A program made the position numbers and the translations under genes. From CALAED01 sp937891035 (GTDB lineage: Bacteria > Actinomycetota > Actinomycetes > Streptosporangiales > Streptosporangiaceae), in NCBI GenBank assembly GCA_035642125.1, contig DASQSZ010000206.1, positions 1 through 13,913 on the forward strand: a stretch of 13,913 nt of DNA, given 5' to 3'. Below the pieces are notes generated by a model. It ran no database searches and was not told where the DNA came from. It saw only the letters and a program-made list of their open reading frames with translations. Positions 6,480 through 12,640 of the stretch are shown one piece after another. Position 1 is the first letter of the stretch. Each line of letters begins with the position of its first letter.

Positions 6480-7514
6480 ATGTCGGCCACCGATGAGTGG
6501 GTCGTTGTCGGCCTCGACAACGGCGGGACGTGCAACAACGCCACGGTGCTCGACGCCTCCGGGCGGTTTCTGGTCGACCGGCTGGCCGAGGTGCCCAGCC
6601 GCGTACGAAAGGGGCCTGGGCCGGCGGTCGACGCCCTTGAGCAGGCGCTCGACCAGGTGCTGCACAGTACCGGCATCGACCGGGCGGCGGTCCGCGCGGT
6701 GGGTCTCGACACCCCCGGCCCGGCGAACGCGGACGGGGTCATCTCTGAGAAGGGCGCCACGAACTTCTCCGCGCCCGCGTGGCACGGGTTCGACGTCCGC
6801 GGTGCCCTGGAGGACCGCCTGGGCCTGCCGGTGATCTACAACAACGACGGCAACGCGGCCGCGCTCTACGCCCACCACGCACAGTTCGGCGCCGCCGCCA
6901 CCGACCGCTCCTCGGTCTCCGCGATCGTCGGCACCGGGCTTGGCGGCGGCGTGATCGAGGCCGGCCAGGTCGTCCGTGGCGCCACCGGGATGGCCGGCGA
7001 ACTGGGCCACGTCCCCATTCCGATGGACGGGCTGCTGGCCGACGGACAGCCGGTGCCGATGTGCAACTGTGGCCTCGCCGCCGACGTCGAGAGCGTGGCC
7101 TCGTTGACCGGGATCGAGCGGAACCTGCTGCCGTACTGGCTGACCCGCTTCAGCGGCCACGAGTTGGCCCGCGCCGGGTCGCTCGGCGCGGCGGCCAGGC
7201 TCGTGCGCGGCTACGGGGAAAAGGAAGATCCGATGGCGCTGGAGATCTTCGAACAGCAGGCCATGGCGCTCGGCCGGCTCTTCACGATCGCGGCCAACTT
7301 CACCGACCCGCACACCTATTTCGTCGGCGGCGGCGTCGTGGAGACCACGCCCGGGTTCCGCGAGTGGTTCTTGGAACGCGTCAAGGCGCACACGGTGCTG
7401 CGCGTCGAACAGGCACAGGTGGCGAACTTCGCCCTCGTCCCCGACCTCGACATGGCCGGCGCCCGCGGCTCGGCGATCGCCGCCCTCGCGGCCGTCACCG
7501 CCGGCCGGGCCTGA
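6480..7514 (+). CDS. ROK-family sugar kinase (glucokinase-like)
   Basis: A 344-aa cytoplasmic kinase that probably phosphorylates glucose or a related hexose with ATP. ATG at 6480 is chosen for the strong GGGAGGGGA just upstream; an earlier in-frame start at 6450 has no such support. Family features in order are the phosphate loop GLDNGGT (residue 11), TPGP (78), YNNDGNAAA with the likely catalytic Asp123, GTGLGGG (151) and GELGH (173). The ROK zinc site, normally CxCGxxGCxE, is incomplete: it reads CNCGLAADVE (195-204), with the third cysteine replaced by Ala. The N-terminal motif is also unusual (DNGGTCNNA). These changes mark a divergent subfamily and make the exact sugar uncertain. No DNA-binding domain is present, so it is not a ROK repressor. 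It may be co-transcribed from the CebR-box promoter, which would link it to cello-oligosaccharide breakdown. Its 3' end overlaps the LysR gene. Confidence 0.87.
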   Translation: MSATDEWVVVGLDNGGTCNNATVLDASGRFLVDRLAEVPSRVRKGPGPAVDALEQALDQVLHSTGIDRAAVRAVGLDTPGPANADGVISEKGATNFSAPAWHGFDVRGALEDRLGLPVIYNNDGNAAALYAHHAQFGAAATDRSSVSAIVGTGLGGGVIEAGQVVRGATGMAGELGHVPIPMDGLLADGQPVPMCNCGLAADVESVASLTGIERNLLPYWLTRFSGHELARAGSLGAAARLVRGYGEKEDPMALEIFEQQAMALGRLFTIAANFTDPHTYFVGGGVVETTPGFREWFLERVKAHTVLRVEQAQVANFALVPDLDMAGARGSAIAALAAVTAGRA

Positions 7515-8436
7515 CCTCGATCACTCCGGGTTCCATCGCGGCGATCTCGGCGAGGGCGTCGAGACCGGCGGCGATGACCGGGTGCCGGCGGGCGCCGCGC
7601 CGGGTGCAGGTGAGGATGCGGCGCGTCGGCGTCGGGTTGCCATGCAGCGGGACCCGTACGACGGTGTGCTCGGCGGGCAGCGCCGCGAGCCGCGGGATGA
7701 GTGCGACGCCGAGGCCATGGGCCACCAGCGCGGAGACCGCCGGCCACTCGGTCGCGCGATGGGCGACGTGCGGGGTGAACCCGGCGGCGATGCAGGCGGA
7801 GACCACGACATGGTGCTGGTCGCAGGTGCCGGGCTCCGGGGTGATCCACGGGTCGCCGGCCGCCTCCGCGAGCCGCACCGCCTCGCGCGTCGCCAGCGGG
7901 TGGCCGGCGGGCACGAGCAGATCCTGTGCCTCGTCCACGAGCGGGGTTTGATCGAATCTCGGGTCGTCGGCGGCCGGGCTGTCGGGCGTCGGGATGACGA
8001 CGGCCAGATCCGCCTGATCGGTCAGCAACCGGTCGAAACAGTCGGCTGCCTCTGCCTCGGTCACCGAAACCGAGAGGTCGGGCTGGGTCTTGGCGAGCCG
8101 CGCCGCCGCCGGCGCGAGCAGGCCGACGACCCCGGAGGGGAAGCCGCACAGCCGCAGCGGGCCGGCCGCCCCCTCGACGTGGGCGGCCAGTTCGGCCTTG
8201 GCCGCCTCCCAGCGGTCGTAGAGCGCGTCGGCATGGTCGAGCAGGACGTGGGCGGCCACCGTCAGGCGCACCCTGCGGCCGTGCGGCTCGAGCAGCGGAA
8301 CCCCGACGTCCCGGGAGAGCTGGCGGATCTGCTGCGAGACCGCCGACGGCGTGAGATGCAAGGCGGCGGCCGCGGACGTGACCATGCCGTGGTGGTGAAC
8401 CGCCCGCAGCACCTGGAGCCGGCGCAGGTCGATCAT
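7495..8436 (-). CDS. LysR-family transcriptional regulator
   Basis: A 313-aa regulator. Residues 1-60 hold the winged helix-turn-helix typical of LysR proteins (MIDLRRLQVLRAVHHHGMVT, SAAAALHLTPSAVSQQI). The rest is a periplasmic-binding-protein-like effector domain (about 90-295). The effector is not predictable from sequence. It is read leftwards and its stop overlaps the end of the kinase gene by 20 bases, so the two genes are convergent and their messages complementary at the 3' ends. The ATG at 8436 has no Shine-Dalgarno. TAGAAT at 8449-8444 would place the transcription start at or next to the ATG, so a leaderless message is likely. LysR proteins often control the divergent neighbour, which here is the small zinc-ribbon gene at 8512. 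Confidence 0.92.
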   Translation of the reverse strand: MIDLRRLQVLRAVHHHGMVTSAAAALHLTPSAVSQQIRQLSRDVGVPLLEPHGRRVRLTVAAHVLLDHADALYDRWEAAKAELAAHVEGAAGPLRLCGFPSGVVGLLAPAAARLAKTQPDLSVSVTEAEAADCFDRLLTDQADLAVVIPTPDSPAADDPRFDQTPLVDEAQDLLVPAGHPLATREAVRLAEAAGDPWITPEPGTCDQHHVVVSACIAAGFTPHVAHRATEWPAVSALVAHGLGVALIPRLAALPAEHTVVRVPLHGNPTPTRRILTCTRRGARRHPVIAAGLDALAEIAAMEPGVIEVRPGRR

Positions 8437-8456
8437 GAAGGTGATTCTACATGAAG
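8435..8456 (-). promoter_or_regulatory. Likely leaderless promoter of the LysR gene, with ATGAAG repeat
   Basis: TAGAAT (8449-8444, read leftwards) is a good -10 box 7-8 bases from the ATG at 8436. No clear -35 was found. ATGAAG occurs at 8435-8440 and 8451-8456, a 16-base period, and TGAAG again near 8481. These could be half-sites for autoregulation but are too short to be sure. Confidence 0.35.
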
Positions 8457-8511
8457 TGCTGCAAAAACATTAGATGGACGTGAAGGGTGCCTCGTCGTCA
8501 GACTTGGAATC

Positions 8512-8751
8512 GTGAATAATCGACACAGCACGAACGACAGGTGCCGCCGCTGCGGCTGGCCGGAGTCACAGCCGTACGAGACGCTCTCGCGGCACGTCAC
8601 CTCGACCGGAGTAATCGTCTACACCCGGTGCGCGTGCGGGCTGCTGCAGGTCCGGTCCTATCCTCTCGCGGGGCGACGCGCCGGCCTTATCGCCCGCGGC
8701 CAGTGCCCGGCCCTCTCGGCGCCGCGGCGCCCGGCCACCATTCCGTGCTGA
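8512..8751 (+). CDS. Small zinc-ribbon protein of unknown function
   Basis: A 79-aa protein beginning at GTG 8512 with no Shine-Dalgarno, so the message may be leaderless. It contains CRRCG (Cys11, Cys14) and CACG (Cys40, Cys42) separated by about 25 residues, a four-cysteine zinc-ribbon arrangement. The central stretch SRHVTSTGVIVYTRCACGLL fits a small beta-ribbon. The C-terminal 25 residues are basic and low-complexity. I recall similar short proteins in actinomycetes but know no function. It has no signal peptide or membrane helix. It is divergent from the LysR gene (75 bases between starts) and converges on the NB-ARC gene across two hairpins. Its composition agrees with the surrounding coding DNA. 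Confidence 0.6.
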   Translation: MNNRHSTNDRCRRCGWPESQPYETLSRHVTSTGVIVYTRCACGLLQVRSYPLAGRRAGLIARGQCPALSAPRRPATIPC

Positions 8752-8757
8752 TCTCGG

Positions 8758-8824
8758 GGCGGACGCGTCCGGGTCGGCCGACCGCCCGCGTCCGCCGGCC
8801 GAGCGTCCGCGAGCGGGGCTCGCG
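8758..8824. terminator. Two strong hairpins between convergent genes (bidirectional terminator)
   Basis: Perfect 10-base arms GGCGGACGCG (8758-8767) and CGCGTCCGCC (8787-8796) enclose a loop that itself contains the 12-base palindrome GGTCGGCCGACC (8772-8783). A second hairpin, CGCGAGC-GGG-GCTCGCG, lies at 8808-8824. They lie between the stop codons of the zinc-ribbon gene (+) and the NB-ARC gene (-), so they could end transcription from both sides. There is no T-run on either strand. Confidence 0.6.
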
Positions 8825-8832
8825 TACACGTG

Positions 8833-9945
8833 CTAGTGATCGCCGCCGACGCATCGCGGCGTCGTGCGCAAGATCCTGTTGGGGCCGGTTAAGGAGGGGC
8901 GCGCGGGATGGCGGGTCGCCTGCGTCGGCACCTCGAACTCAGGCAGCAGCAGGGCGGCGAGCGGGAGCGACGGCGACATGATCGCGTAGGCGGCGACTGT
9001 GCTCAGCGCCAGCGGCGAGCGCTCGCACCGCTCGATGAGCTCGGCCACCGCCGCCTCCTCGGCCACCACCCGGTGGTGGCCGAGGAGTGTGGCGAGGAAC
9101 TCACGAGCGTCGTCGGGCGAGAGCACGTCGAGCGAGATGGGGCGTGCCCCGTGGCTGGCGACCAGGCCGATGAGACCGTTACGGCTGGTCACCACGACGA
9201 GACAGCCGGCGCTTCCGGGCAGCAGCGGCAGCACCTGCTCGGCATCGCCGGCGCCGTCCAGCACGATGAGCACCTTCTTGCCGGCCAGCAGGCTGCGATA
9301 CAGCGCGGCGCGCGCATCGAGGCCGGCGGGGATCCGCGCGGCGGGCACGTTGAAGGCCTCGAGGAAGCGGGCGATGGCCTCGGCGGGTGACAGGGCGGCG
9401 GACCGGTCCTGGCCGCCGCCCAAATCGACGTAGAGCTGGCCGTCCGGGAACCTGTCGCTGACCTGGTGCGCCCAATAGACCGCCAGGGCCGTCTTGCCGA
9501 CTCCCGGCGGGCCACAGATCACCGTCAGCGCCACGGAGCGTGGATCATCATCGAGCTGGGCCGACAGGGCCCGCAGTTCCCGGTCCCGGCCGGCGAAATG
9601 GCGGGGGGCCATCGGAATCTGCCGCGGCAGCACCCGGCCGGCCGCCACGTCGAGGCCCACGTCGGGGTAGAAGTCGCCCCTATTGGTATTTCGGGCCAAT
9701 TCGAGCAAATGAGCGACTTCTGTCTGATTGAGGTTGAGCGCCGCCGCGAGCAACTGGAGGGACCGCGGGCGCGGGCGCCGGGTGTGCCCGCGTTCGATGT
9801 CGCTGATCGTACGGACGCTCAGCGCCGATCGCTGGGCGACCTCTTCCTGGGTCAGTCCCATCGCCCTGCGACGACGGACAAGCAACTCCCCCGCACCACG
9901 CCCCCCACCACCGCCAGAATCGTTACCAGTACGTATCGTGTTCAC
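8833..9945 (-). CDS. Short XRE helix-turn-helix / NB-ARC regulator lacking the TPR half
   Basis: A 370-aa regulator. Residues of about 19-82 form an XRE-type helix-turn-helix (RRRRAMGLTQEEVAQRS, SVRTISDIERG). A P-loop NTPase of the NB-ARC/AfsR kind follows, with Walker A GPPGVGKT (145-152), Walker B KKVLIVLD (223-230) and a TSRN sensor (253-256). Relatives usually continue through a winged-helix and TPR repeats to 700-900 aa. Here similarity stops after residue 333 or so (PSLPLAALLL), and the last 40 residues are an Arg/Pro-rich tail with a TTA codon (8892-8890), which suggests truncation. GTG at 9945 is the start, with AAGG eight bases upstream. Such proteins sense an unknown signal and often regulate secondary metabolism, so the terpenoid genes to the right are possible targets. 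Whether the short form works is uncertain. Confidence 0.85.
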   Translation of the reverse strand: MNTIRTGNDSGGGGGRGAGELLVRRRRAMGLTQEEVAQRSALSVRTISDIERGHTRRPRPRSLQLLAAALNLNQTEVAHLLELARNTNRGDFYPDVGLDVAAGRVLPRQIPMAPRHFAGRDRELRALSAQLDDDPRSVALTVICGPPGVGKTALAVYWAHQVSDRFPDGQLYVDLGGGQDRSAALSPAEAIARFLEAFNVPAARIPAGLDARAALYRSLLAGKKVLIVLDGAGDAEQVLPLLPGSAGCLVVVTSRNGLIGLVASHGARPISLDVLSPDDAREFLATLLGHHRVVAEEAAVAELIERCERSPLALSTVAAYAIMSPSLPLAALLLPEFEVPTQATRHPARPSLTGPNRILRTTPRCVGGDH

Positions 9946-10211
9946 CTCTGCTGCCTTATCAGGGTCACTTAATCGACGCAGGTCAGGTCATTGAGCCACG
10001 CGCGCGGAGGCTACGCGACCGGTGATCGATCCGTCATTTTCATTATTTGAAAGCGTACGGCCGGGAACACGCCCCGGAATTAACGTCCATTCTGCAACAA
10101 CCGGCCGGCGGTCCGGACCCAAATGGCCGGCCACCGGTTCGTATGGCTTGATGACAATAGCGAAGACAAGATCGTACAAGAAGATCACTGCTGCCGGCGA
10201 CTCGAATTGAC

Positions 10212-10233
10212 TCATATGGTCAACATCATATGA
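10212..10233. promoter_or_regulatory. TCATATG direct repeats in the lower-GC stretch
   Basis: TCATATG occurs at 10212-10218 and 10226-10232, a 14-base period; the second copy extends to the palindrome TCATATGA (10226-10233). AT-rich repeats like these stand out in this genome and could be a regulator site serving the NB-ARC or the UbiA gene. The protein that would bind is unknown. Confidence 0.3.
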
Positions 10234-10438
10234 TCTTGCCTGGCCCGTTGTCACCGGCGCCGGCCGCCGAGTGCTCGACCAGGTCAATCAGGTGATCGCC
10301 GCCGTGGTTACGGGACGGCCCGCCGCCGCCGGAACCGCCGGCGCGCCCAGGGCGGGCCGGCGGCATCGCTGGGGACGCGGCGGCGCACACCACGTCGGTA
10401 AGTCTGCGGCGGCCGGTGCCTCCGGTCGGCCGCAACCT

Positions 10439-10464
10439 CCGGTCCGCCGGCGCCGGCGGACCGG
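10439..10464. repeat. 26-bp perfect palindrome
   Basis: CCGGTCCGCCGGC is followed immediately by its exact reverse complement, with no loop, about 200 bases before the UbiA start. It could be an operator, a cruciform or hairpin, or an attenuator in the leader of the UbiA message. There is no T-run after it. Confidence 0.55.
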
Positions 10465-10662
10465 CCGGCGGCGGGCGGCCGCTCGAACGGCATCGGGCCG
10501 ATCGCCCGAGGAAGCATCCGCGCCCGCCCGATTCCGCCACGGGCCGCAAAACTCCGGCGAAACCACATGGACTGTTCCGAGCGCGCTCGGGAAGCTGTCA
10601 TCACGTTAGGGATTTGGGCGGGCGCCAACCCGCACCAAAAAGGTACGAGGCCGGGACAAACA

Positions 10663-11640
10663 ATGACCGTACGCCCTATTGACACTCGCCCGCGGGCCGC
10701 CACCGCCTGGAATTCAGGGTGGCGAGTGGCCGGCGGACTATTGCGACTGGCAAAAATCAAAGTATTCCAGCATTATTTCGGCTGGGCGCTGGCCTGGCTG
10801 ATGCTGAGCCCGGAAGCGCTCCGCCGCCCCGGCACGACGTCCGCGATGTTGCTCTTTTTGGTCGGCTCGGCGGCCATCGTGGCCTGCGCGTGTTCGGCCG
10901 ACGACATCGCGGGATTTCGCAACGGCAGCGACGCCATGAACTATTCGGCCGGCGAGCGGCTGCGCGACATCCGCGCCAAGCCGCTGCTGAGCGGCACCGT
11001 CACCGAGCGCCAGGCCTTCGCGTTCTCGATCGCCGCGGGCGCGGTGGCGGTGGCGGCCGGGCTCGCGGCCTTCTGGCAGCTGCGCTGGCAGGCGCCGGTC
11101 ATCGCGTACGCGCTGTATCTCGCCGGTTTCGCCGCGGCGGTTCAGTATTCGGCCGGATTCAAGATCAGCTACCACCGCGGTGGCGCCGAGGTCCTGCTGT
11201 GCCTGACGACGGCGGCCGGGCTGCTCGCACCGTTTCTCGCGGTCAACCGGAGCTGGTCGCCGTCCGCACTCGTGGTCGCCTTGCTCCTCGGGCTGTGGCT
11301 CGTCATGGTGAGCAGCTGCTCAAACGTCAACGACGCCGCGGGCGACGGCGCGGCCGGCCGGCGGACGCTGGCCGTCTCGTCGAGCCAGACCATGCTGACC
11401 GCTGTCATGGTGACGTTCTTCGTCGTCTCCGTCGGGCTCATCGTCGCGCTGACGTTCAGCGGCCCACGATGGCCGTGGTGGACGCCGCTCACGGCGCTCC
11501 CGGCCATCGTCGTGCACGCTGGTCAGCTGGCCACCGGACCCGGCCGCGGCCGCTGGCTCGAGGCGCGCCGGCTCGGGTTGATCGCCTACAACCTGGGGTT
11601 CGTCGGCATCGGCGTCCCGGCCTACGTCGCCTTCCATTGA
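10663..11640 (+). CDS. UbiA-family membrane prenyltransferase or terpene cyclase
   Basis: A 325-aa integral membrane protein of the UbiA superfamily, which attaches prenyl chains to acceptors or, in some members, cyclises prenyl diphosphates. ATG at 10663 is preferred, with GGGA seven bases upstream. The longer frame from 10567 adds 32 unlikely residues and a TTA codon. About eight hydrophobic segments are visible (e.g. AMLLFLVGSAAIVACAC, SIAAGAVAVAAGLAAFW, AVMVTFFVVSVGLIVAL). The first aspartate motif, usually NDxxDxxxD, reads DDIAGFRNGSD (80-90), with Gly at two of the usual Asp positions. The second is intact as NDAAGD (223-228), followed by GRRTLAV. KPLLSGTVTERQ (106-117) matches the conserved loop after motif one. 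The nearby GGPP-synthase-like gene suggests a C20 substrate, but the acceptor and product cannot be told. The stop codon begins a tandem repeat. Confidence 0.85.
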   Translation: MTVRPIDTRPRAATAWNSGWRVAGGLLRLAKIKVFQHYFGWALAWLMLSPEALRRPGTTSAMLLFLVGSAAIVACACSADDIAGFRNGSDAMNYSAGERLRDIRAKPLLSGTVTERQAFAFSIAAGAVAVAAGLAAFWQLRWQAPVIAYALYLAGFAAAVQYSAGFKISYHRGGAEVLLCLTTAAGLLAPFLAVNRSWSPSALVVALLLGLWLVMVSSCSNVNDAAGDGAAGRRTLAVSSSQTMLTAVMVTFFVVSVGLIVALTFSGPRWPWWTPLTALPAIVVHAGQLATGPGRGRWLEARRLGLIAYNLGFVGIGVPAYVAFH

Positions 11641-11671
11641 CAGAACCGCCCCACTGACAGAACCGCCCCAC
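11638..11671 (+). repeat. 17-bp tandem duplication at the UbiA stop codon
   Basis: TGACAGAACCGCCCCAC occurs twice head to tail (11638-11654, 11655-11671). The first copy begins with the UbiA TGA stop, so the duplication copies the stop as well. It leads directly into a longer C-rich tract and may be a recent slippage event. Confidence 0.8.
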
Positions 11672-11710
11672 CTCCCCACCTCCCCGCCGTCCCCCGTCTC
11701 CCCACACACC
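11641..11710 (+). promoter_or_regulatory. C-rich, G-poor tract: possible Rho-loading site or minus-strand G-quadruplex
   Basis: About 70 bases between the UbiA stop and the next gene are dominated by C with very few G. The transcript would be a good Rho-utilisation (rut) type segment. The complementary strand carries at least five runs of four or more G, enough for a G-quadruplex. Either could reduce read-through into the OvmZ-like gene. Confidence 0.4.
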
Positions 11711-11725
11711 TTGGACCGGAGCCGT

Positions 11726-12382
11726 ATGAGCATCACCGCCGAGCGGGACCCCCGCCGCACCCCGCTGCTCCCGGCGCCACGCGAGGAGCCGCACGAGTGC
11801 GCACCGACAGCGCCCGAGCGCCGGCTGTGCCGGGGCTGCCTGACCCTCAGCCGCAAGATCCTGAGGGCGCTTCCGCTGCTGTACGAGGACTGCGTACACG
11901 CCATCGACCCGCCGCCGCGCGGCCACGTCATCGAAAAGGTGAGCGGCACCCGGCCGGTGCACTCCGTCAACGAGACCGCCGTCGACGCGCGCACGAACAT
12001 CGAGGCCGTGCTCGCCTCGTGGGCCGGCCTGGTCGCCGGCGAACGGCGGCTGCCGGCGAGCGGCGGCGACGTCGGTCACCTCACGCGGTTCCTGACGGCC
12101 CATCTCGACTGGCTGGCCGCACATCCCGGCGCCGCCGACTTCGTCGCCGAGATCGGTGAACTGGTGGCCGGTACCCTCAGCGTCATCGACGCCAGGCCCG
12201 CCGACATGATCGAGCTCGGCCGATGCATAGAACCCGGCTGCGCCGGCCTGCTCAGCGCCCGGCGGCCGGGGCACGATGCCGGGAGCGCGCCGGAGGTCGG
12301 CTGCGACAGCGGGCGGCATGCCTGGCGCCCCGACCAGTGGCTGCTGCTGCGTCGCCGCCTGGACCGCGCGAGTCGGGCATGA
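11726..12382 (+). CDS. OvmZ-like cysteine-containing protein of unknown function
   Basis: A 218-aa soluble protein. ATG at 11726 is chosen because GGAG lies four bases upstream; a TTG at 11711 is less likely. Near the N-terminus CRGC (Cys35, Cys38) begins a conserved stretch CLTLSRKILRALPLLYED. The middle is helical (NETAVDARTNIEAVLASWAG, then FLTAHLDWLAAHP). The C-terminus has a second cysteine group, CIEPGC (167-172) plus Cys193 before HAWRPDQWLLLRRRL, which looks like a zinc-ribbon end. From memory it resembles the actinomycete family annotated OvmZ after the oviedomycin cluster, whose members are commonly followed by a small helix-turn-helix protein, as here. No biochemical function is known to me. 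Its stop overlaps the next start as ATGA, so the two are translationally coupled. It follows the UbiA gene in the same direction after 85 bases. Confidence 0.75.
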   Translation: MSITAERDPRRTPLLPAPREEPHECAPTAPERRLCRGCLTLSRKILRALPLLYEDCVHAIDPPPRGHVIEKVSGTRPVHSVNETAVDARTNIEAVLASWAGLVAGERRLPASGGDVGHLTRFLTAHLDWLAAHPGAADFVAEIGELVAGTLSVIDARPADMIELGRCIEPGCAGLLSARRPGHDAGSAPEVGCDSGRHAWRPDQWLLLRRRLDRASRA

Positions 12383-12600
12383 ACGCCGCAGCCGGCCCCC
12401 CCGGCCGCCGGCCGCGCCGGACGACCGTCCCGACCAAGATCGCCGCCATCGCCGTGGGAGTGCCGGAGGCCACCATCCGCCAATGGGCCCGCCGCGGCCG
12501 CCTCACCAGATACGGCACCCCGGGCCGGGCCGAATACGACATCGAAGAGCTCACCTCGATCGCCGAGGAGCGCACCACCCGAGCGAGCCGCCGAGGCTGA
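12379..12600 (+). CDS. Small MerR/excisionase-like helix-turn-helix protein
   Basis: A 73-aa basic protein starting at ATG 12379, which overlaps the stop of the OvmZ-like gene by four bases (ATGA). Residues of about 18-62 form a MerR- or excisionase-type DNA-binding fold: TKIAAIAVGVPEATIRQWAR is the helix-turn-helix, RRGRLTRYG the wing, and EYDIEELTSIAEER the closing helix. No effector-binding domain follows, so it may act with its partner, the OvmZ-like protein. An in-frame upstream start at 12223 lies inside the partner gene and is not needed. It converges on the polyprenyl synthase gene with 40 bases between the stops and no obvious terminator. Confidence 0.8.
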   Translation: MNAAAGPPGRRPRRTTVPTKIAAIAVGVPEATIRQWARRGRLTRYGTPGRAEYDIEELTSIAEERTTRASRRG

Positions 12601-12640
12601 GCGGGAGGCACAACGAGCACCGCGCGAGACGCAGGCGGCG

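Larger units (their letters stand above)
9946..10662. other. 717-base intergenic region without a convincing gene
   Basis: This lies between the leftward NB-ARC gene and the rightward UbiA gene and should hold both promoters. Bases 10022-10235 are visibly lower in GC than the surroundings. Bases 10236-10560 are very GC-rich with many short inverted repeats. ORFs occur on both strands (75 aa leftwards from ATG 10215; 62 aa rightwards from GTG 10022; 112 aa rightwards from GTG 10271), but they lack Shine-Dalgarno sites, recognisable domains or, for the first two, GC-biased third positions. A small gene cannot be excluded. Confidence 0.5.

Noticed and set aside
6779..7951. 390-aa rightward ORF across the kinase and LysR genes
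   Set aside because: It is Arg-rich, lacks motifs, and overlaps two well-supported genes on different strands.
9988..10215. 75-aa leftward ORF (MSQFESPAAVIF...) in the lower-GC stretch
   Set aside because: No Shine-Dalgarno, no GC bias at third positions and no recognised family; kept only as part of the intergenic description.
10271..10609. 112-aa rightward ORF upstream of UbiA
   Set aside because: The first codons have GC-rich third positions, but there is no ribosome site and the protein soon becomes Arg/Gly low-complexity sequence crossing the 26-bp palindrome.
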